A stretch of DNA of 9,803 nt. Origin: Treponema sp. GTDB lineage: Bacteria; Spirochaetota; Spirochaetia; Treponematales; Breznakiellaceae. A program made the position numbers and the translations under genes. The stretch covers positions 1 to 9,803 of the forward strand of contig JAIRUO010000120.1 of NCBI GenBank assembly GCA_031254385.1. Reading direction: 5' to 3'. The notes below the pieces were generated by a model. The model saw only the letters and a program-made list of their open reading frames with translations, searched no databases and was not told the origin of the DNA. Positions 5,878-9,803 of the stretch are shown here, piece by piece. Each line of letters opens with the position of its first letter. Position 1 is the first letter of the stretch.

Positions 5878-7629
5878 GGATTTTAGTTCGCGTTCCGCAG
5901 TATTGCGGACAGCCGAAGGCCTGTCAGAGCTGGAAAGCGCCATTAGTATACGAATCCCCGCCCATGCCAAAGGCGGGCCGGAAAAGCGGCACATAGCGCC
6001 GGTTGCGGCAGCCACGGCAATAAGGGCCTGTTCGTCCCGGAGCGGGGCAGGGGGGAAGACCGCGTTGGTAAAGGCCTGGAACGCGATGCCTTCCGGATCA
6101 GTACCGATCCTTCCCAGGGCTTCCGCAGCCGCAGCCTTAATTAAAGGATCGCTGTCCCTGGTAAAGAGGTTTGCAAGAAACGGAACGGTTTCGCTGGAGC
6201 CCATATAGCCCAAAAGCCTTACAGCCTGTGCCCTGTAGTTTACAAAAACCGGAGGCTGATACCCAGGTGCTGGATTGCCCGGCAGGGAATTGCCCTGGAT
6301 TATGCCCAGAGAACTGCCGGAAACCCCCATAAGCCAGGCCGCGTATTCCTTTTCTTTTTCTCCAATTTGGCCTTCCCTTAAGGCTTGTTCTATTTCTCTT
6401 AACATGGGATTCATGGCTTCTTCACTAAAATAGTTCTGATAGCTTCTCCACTGTTCTTGACTAAGTATTCCGGTACCGTAAATTCCTTCAGGGGCAGGGC
6501 CGTACATCACCATCCTTTGAGCCCTGATCCGTTCTTCCAGCTTATATGCGTTAAGAACCCAGTTGGTGCCGCCCGAATAAAGAATGCCTTCATTGCTAAA
6601 GTTAGGAAGCGAAACAGTTCCCCTAAGCTGTATCATCCAGAGCCTGCTGCCGTCTTCTGTAAAGGCCACAGCCCCGTTTTGGGTGAGCAAATAGATGCCC
6701 CGCTCATCATAAAAGAAATCCGTTTCCAGAGCAGGGCCGGAAAAGTCGTTTGCCGAAAGATGGGTTTCCCCTGTCCAGAGCAGCCTTTGATCGTTAATAG
6801 AGACAAGGCTTACCCTGCCGTTATTGAGGAGTATTGCAGCGTTATCGTTTAATCCTGCAAGGTTGTACCCAGGGGCCGGCAGCCCAAGATCCCTTACTAT
6901 TTCCCTGCTTCCGTTCTCCGTATTCAATAATTCCAATACTCCGCTGGTATAAAGAAATAGAAGGCGTTTTTCGGACAAGGGAACTATAGAGCGAGGAATT
7001 GAGTCAAGTTTTTCTGAAATTGCGCTGCCAAAGGCATCAACGCTTAAGAATTCCCCGTCTTCAAAGACCAGATAAAAGCCCCCTTCCCCGTCCTTATGGG
7101 GTTTTAGCGCGACTACTTTTTCCAGTGGCCTTGACCAAAGGCTAAATCCTGACGCGGTATAGCAGCGTATCTGATTTACAGTAAAGACAAAAAGCCTGTT
7201 ATCCCAGCCTATCATAACAGGGGCAATCAGGGGTTCGCGCAAATTTATCTGCCATAGTTCCCTGCCCACCCGGTTAATGGAAAAAAGTACGCCGCTGGAC
7301 TGGTTCGACGATCTGCAAACATAGGTGGTTCCTTCGCGAGAACGGGTTATATAGGGCTGGAGCCGGCCTCTGGCAGAAAAATCCCATAAGCGCCTTCCCT
7401 GCATGGTCACGGCTATAATATTTCCAGCATCGCTTACCACTATCACAGATTCAGCCTGGCTGACAGGGCTTCCAACAATCCCGCCGGTTAGGGCAAGGCG
7501 CCAGTAAGGAAGATCATTAAAAGCCAACGAACTGGCAGGGTTCGACGCATCATTCTGATTCGACTGGCTTGCTATATTCATTGCAAGGCAGAAGAGGCAT
7601 ATTATGAAAAACAACCCTTTTTTATTCAT
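5869..7629 (-). CDS. Secreted PQQ-like beta-propeller protein with C-terminal HEAT repeats
   Basis: This 586-aa predicted exported protein has a signal peptide at 1-21 (MNKK, a hydrophobic core, cleavage probably after NIAS). The Cys at 11 and 14 lie too early for a lipobox. Residues about 40-365 contain seven to eight propeller-blade units of PQQ/BamB type. Examples are GNIIAVTMQGRRLWDF (69-84), GVLFSINRVGRELWQI (113-128), RCYTASGFSLWSRPL (155-169), GRVSLVSINDQRLLW (271-285) and GAVAFTEDGSRLWMIQL (319-335). A linker about 370-460 includes an amphipathic helix. Two or more HEAT repeats follow (465-580), for example RAQAVRLLGYMGS and IKAAAAEALGRIG. I see no catalytic site, so a binding or scaffold role in the periplasm is likelier. 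Its ATG overlaps the stop of the RNA methyltransferase gene and it lacks a clear SD, suggesting translational coupling. The exact role is unknown. Confidence 0.85.
   Translation of the reverse strand: MNKKGLFFIICLFCLAMNIASQSNQNDASNPASSLAFNDLPYWRLALTGGIVGSPVSQAESVIVVSDAGNIIAVTMQGRRLWDFSARGRLQPYITRSREGTTYVCRSSNQSSGVLFSINRVGRELWQINLREPLIAPVMIGWDNRLFVFTVNQIRCYTASGFSLWSRPLEKVVALKPHKDGEGGFYLVFEDGEFLSVDAFGSAISEKLDSIPRSIVPLSEKRLLFLYTSGVLELLNTENGSREIVRDLGLPAPGYNLAGLNDNAAILLNNGRVSLVSINDQRLLWTGETHLSANDFSGPALETDFFYDERGIYLLTQNGAVAFTEDGSRLWMIQLRGTVSLPNFSNEGILYSGGTNWVLNAYKLEERIRAQRMVMYGPAPEGIYGTGILSQEQWRSYQNYFSEEAMNPMLREIEQALREGQIGEKEKEYAAWLMGVSGSSLGIIQGNSLPGNPAPGYQPPVFVNYRAQAVRLLGYMGSSETVPFLANLFTRDSDPLIKAAAAEALGRIGTDPEGIAFQAFTNAVFPPAPLRDEQALIAVAAATGAMCRFSGPPLAWAGIRILMALSSSDRPSAVRNTAERELKSLL
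7622..7629 (-). promoter_or_regulatory. 8-nt stop/start overlap (ATGAATAA) coupling methyltransferase to propeller gene
   Basis: On the minus strand ATGAATAA holds the start codon of the propeller gene (7629-7627) and the stop codon of the methyltransferase gene (7624-7622). Upstream of the ATG there is only an A-rich stretch and no good SD. Reinitiation by ribosomes finishing the methyltransferase is the simplest reading. Confidence 0.8.
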
Positions 7630-8797
7630 TTACGTTTTCTTTTTGAAAGACCGCAAGACTTTCTATATGGGCGGTCTGCGGATAAAAATCGTACAGGGTC
7701 AGCTCCTTTAATACTAACCCTGAGCCTGCTAAAACTTTGCTGTCCCTGGCAAGCGTAACAGGATCGCAGGACACATAAGCTAAGGTTTCCACCTTGACCG
7801 TAGCCAGAAACCGCAGCAGAGGCCCTGAAAGTCCAGTCCTGGGAGGATCGACAAGCAGTAAGCCCCAGGGCTTTAATGGTTTACGGCTCTTTGTCCAGGC
7901 CTCCGCTTTAAGGCCGTAAAAACGGCTGTCTTTTATGCGGACGTTTTTCCGGGCCAGATCAAGGGCAGCCATATTTTCTTCTACCAATTCAGCCTGCCTA
8001 AACCTATCCCCAAGAAACGAACTAAAAGTCCCCACACCACAGTATATATCACCAAGGGGAAGATCGGAATCACATTTTGCCGCTAAGATTTTCAAATCTT
8101 CAAGCAAAAGTTCCAGCATTTGAAAGTTACTCTGAAAGAAAACCCCCGCATCGAGACAGAGTTCTTGAGCTTCGTTTTTCCCTATATAAACGCTGCCACG
8201 GCTGTTGCCGCCTTCGGACAGAAAGAGATCCCCTTTTGAATATACGGTAAAGCGGTCTTTTTCTGGGGGCGGGACAAGTCTCGCTTTTTCTTCTTGCAAG
8301 GCAGCCCGTATCCCAGGGTCGGCAACCGGGCAGTCCGAAAGAGGGATGATTTTCTTTCCGTTCTTCTCTCTGAATCCGGGTATTTTTCTGTTTTCAGGGA
8401 GGCAATGGAACTGTACCCTGTTCCGGTATTCCCAGGGGTTAATAGAAGCAACAATTCGGATTTTCGGGACAGCTAAAGAGCCGGTTCTACCAAAGGCCTC
8501 CTTTAATATGCTTTCTTTGGCCTCAAGCTGGGCTTTATAGTCCAAATGCTGGAAATTGCAGCCTCCGCAGACCCTGTACAAGGGGCAAAGCGGCTCAATC
8601 CTCTGCGGAGAAGGCTCCAAAAGCTCCAAAACTTCAGCTTTTGCCCAGCCTTTTTGTTCTTCAGTAATGCGGAGTTTGACTAATTCGCCTGGAGCGGTAA
8701 ATTCCGCAAAAATACAGCGGCCATCCTGTCTGGTTAGACCTGCTCCAGTTGCTGTAATTGTCTCTATTCGATAGGCAGCAATATCACCCTTAGCCAT
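7622..8797 (-). CDS. Fe-S-containing RNA m5U methyltransferase, TrmA/RlmC/RlmD family
   Basis: This SAM-dependent enzyme makes 5-methyluridine in rRNA or tRNA in the cytoplasm. It is 391 aa, slightly shorter than E. coli RlmD. An N-terminal TRAM-like RNA-binding domain covers about 1-60. The 4Fe-4S ligands are Cys71, Cys77 and Cys80 (C-x5-C-x2-C in CPLYRVCGGC) plus Cys156 in LSDCPV. The catalytic domain shows FxQxN (220-224), the SAM loop DIYCGVGTF (250-258) and LVDPPRTGL (315-323). The nucleophilic Cys344 is in YVSCDPVTLARD and the general-base Glu379 in HIESLAVF. All catalytic residues are intact. The Fe-S motif points to the RlmD/RlmC side, but U1939 cannot be told from U747 or tRNA U54 targets by eye, so no symbol is given. 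The start at 8797 fits the TRAM domain but has only a weak SD. The downstream propeller gene overlaps it by 8 nt. Confidence 0.92.
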   Translation of the reverse strand: MAKGDIAAYRIETITATGAGLTRQDGRCIFAEFTAPGELVKLRITEEQKGWAKAEVLELLEPSPQRIEPLCPLYRVCGGCNFQHLDYKAQLEAKESILKEAFGRTGSLAVPKIRIVASINPWEYRNRVQFHCLPENRKIPGFREKNGKKIIPLSDCPVADPGIRAALQEEKARLVPPPEKDRFTVYSKGDLFLSEGGNSRGSVYIGKNEAQELCLDAGVFFQSNFQMLELLLEDLKILAAKCDSDLPLGDIYCGVGTFSSFLGDRFRQAELVEENMAALDLARKNVRIKDSRFYGLKAEAWTKSRKPLKPWGLLLVDPPRTGLSGPLLRFLATVKVETLAYVSCDPVTLARDSKVLAGSGLVLKELTLYDFYPQTAHIESLAVFQKENVNE

Positions 8798-8853
8798 GAA
8801 TAATTCACTATAACATTATTGCAAGAAAGAGTTACAGAGAGTAAAATAGGGTT
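8798..8853. promoter_or_regulatory. Short divergent intergenic region
   Basis: These 56 bp separate the divergent methyltransferase and hydrolase genes and must hold any promoters for both. On the plus strand TAGCCA (8791-8796), a 17-bp spacer and CATTAT (8814-8819) match the consensus at four of six positions each. This is a weak candidate for the hydrolase. On the minus strand I find only poor matches such as TTATAG. Neither gene has a convincing Shine-Dalgarno in this gap. Confidence 0.35.
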
Positions 8854-9803
8854 ATGAAATGGATACCAATGGATGATGGGGTCAAGCTTTACCTGAATCA
8901 ATGGCCTACCGAAACTAGTTCTGACAAAGAGTTCCGCCCACGGGCAGTGGTGCATATAGTTCATGGAATGGCGGAACATTCACAAAGGTATGAATGGGTT
9001 GCCCAAAAACTTAATTCTGAGGGAATTGAAGTCTGGGCAGCGGATCAGAGGGGCCACGGCAAGACCGCAGATCCGGCTGTAAATGATCCGGGAAAGGGCG
9101 GACTTTTAGGCCACTGTTATGACGGGGACGGGTTTGCCCGTGTAACTGCGGACATTGACGCAATAAACCGCCTTATCAGAAAGGAAAGGCCGGGGTTACC
9201 TCTTTTTATTTTGGGCCATTCCTGGGGTTCTTTTATAACCCAGAATTATATTGAGACCTACGGCGGCCTCTTTCCAGGGGTTCCAGAACCGATCAGGCTT
9301 TCTGGCTGTATTTTATCTGGCACCAGAGGGCCAGGCGATTTTGTTGAAAAACTGGGAAGGCCGGTTGCCAACTTTATTGCTTTTATTAAGGGCGGCCGCA
9401 AGGGCTCCAAATTTATCCGGGGCATGGCGGACGGCCCCTATAACAAGCCCTTCCGCCCCAACCGTACCGGCGCTGACTGGCTGTCCCGTGATAATAATAT
9501 AGTTGACATCTGTATAAAAGATCCGCTTTGCGGAAAATTATGCTCATCAGGGTTCTACAGGGATTTGGTCAACGGGCTTAAGAGAATTCATCAAAAAGAG
9601 GCCCTTGAAAGAATACCAAAGGATCTTCCCATATATATGTTTTCGGGCAGCGCCGATCCCGTTGGAGGAATGGGAGAAAGCCCCACAGCCCTGGTAAACA
9701 TCTACCGTTCTATGGGAATCCGGGATTTGGATTTTATTCTCTATCCTGACGCTCGCCACGAGACCTTGAATGAAACTAACCGCGAAGAAGTGGTGGGGAA
9801 CCT
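8854..9803 (+). CDS. Alpha/beta hydrolase, lysophospholipase/monoacylglycerol-lipase-like, 3' end outside window
   Basis: This is a predicted serine hydrolase of the Hydrolase_4 (serine aminopeptidase S33 / PldB-like) group, probably cleaving fatty acyl esters of mono- or lysolipids. The first 316 codons are visible. Landmarks are the oxyanion segment HGMAEHS (37-43), DQRGHGKT (64-71), the nucleophile Ser123 in GHSWG, the acid Asp268 in SGSADPVG and His302 in DARHE, so the triad is complete. The lid region (about 160-245) includes KDPLCG and three nearby Cys (220, 226, 230). There is no signal peptide, so it is likely cytoplasmic. The ATG at 8854 is the natural start before the first strand, though the only SD-like bases (AGGG, 8848-8851) sit just two bases upstream. 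The in-frame ATG at 8869 is possible. Only a few residues should be missing beyond the edge. The substrate cannot be read from the sequence. Confidence 0.9.
   Translation, partial: MKWIPMDDGVKLYLNQWPTETSSDKEFRPRAVVHIVHGMAEHSQRYEWVAQKLNSEGIEVWAADQRGHGKTADPAVNDPGKGGLLGHCYDGDGFARVTADIDAINRLIRKERPGLPLFILGHSWGSFITQNYIETYGGLFPGVPEPIRLSGCILSGTRGPGDFVEKLGRPVANFIAFIKGGRKGSKFIRGMADGPYNKPFRPNRTGADWLSRDNNIVDICIKDPLCGKLCSSGFYRDLVNGLKRIHQKEALERIPKDLPIYMFSGSADPVGGMGESPTALVNIYRSMGIRDLDFILYPDARHETLNETNREEVVGN

Noticed and set aside
5126..6852. Plus-strand open frames opposite the P83/100 and propeller genes
   Set aside because: They have no ribosome-binding sites or domain signals, while both minus-strand genes have signal peptides and recognisable domains.
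7935..8979. Short frames in both directions overlapping the methyltransferase and its upstream region
   Set aside because: The methyltransferase has complete catalytic and Fe-S motifs across this span. The frame at 8764-8979 runs antisense into the hydrolase N-terminus and lacks features.
9251..9759. Frames 9251-9502 (+) and 9547-9759 (-) inside the hydrolase
   Set aside because: The alpha/beta hydrolase frame is open across the whole span with an intact catalytic triad, so these are shadows.
1..9803. Search for CRISPR arrays, tRNAs, rRNAs, insertion sequences, attachment sites and phage genes
   Set aside because: I saw no spaced repeats, cloverleaf-like sequences, transposase or integrase motifs, or terminal inverted repeats.

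Overview
The window most likely comes from a spirochaete chromosome, probably a Treponema-like anaerobe. The best evidence is the gene at 4354-5784. Its N-terminal domain and C-terminal region both resemble the Borrelia/Treponema antigen P83/100 family, which I know only from spirochaetes. Also consistent are a two-gene NifS/NifU Fe-S assembly unit of anaerobic type, signal-peptide-bearing envelope proteins and a moderate base composition. A termite-gut type treponeme is a reasonable guess, but I cannot prove it from the sequence.

Layout from left to right: (1) 1-2379, minus strand: a large RND/MMPL-type membrane exporter whose C-terminus lies beyond the left edge. (2) 2380-2551: a divergent AT-rich control region with a credible plus-strand promoter and a tandemly duplicated ribosome-binding segment. 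(3) 2552-3748 and 3761-4351, plus strand: a cysteine desulfurase (NifS/IscS type) followed 12 bp later by a two-domain NifU-like scaffold. (4) 4354-5784, minus strand: a P83/100-family secreted protein that converges on nifU with only 2 bp between the stop codons. It has its own candidate promoter and a leader hairpin. (5) 5869-7629, minus strand: a secreted beta-propeller plus HEAT-repeat protein. (6) 7622-8797, minus strand: an Fe-S-containing RNA m5U methyltransferase of the TrmA/RlmC/RlmD family, overlapping the propeller gene by 8 nt. (7) 8854-9803, plus strand: a lysophospholipase/monoacylglycerol-lipase-like alpha/beta hydrolase, cut by the right edge.

How the genes fit together: NifS supplies sulfur from cysteine, and NifU assembles Fe-S clusters on its IscU-like domain. 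The 4Fe-4S RNA methyltransferase is one plausible client, although no link is shown. The methyltransferase, propeller/HEAT protein and P83/100 protein lie in the same direction and may form one transcription unit. Two of its three members are exported to the envelope. I see no mobile element, CRISPR array, tRNA, rRNA or attachment site. Apart from unusual features inside otherwise familiar families, the region looks like ordinary core chromosome.
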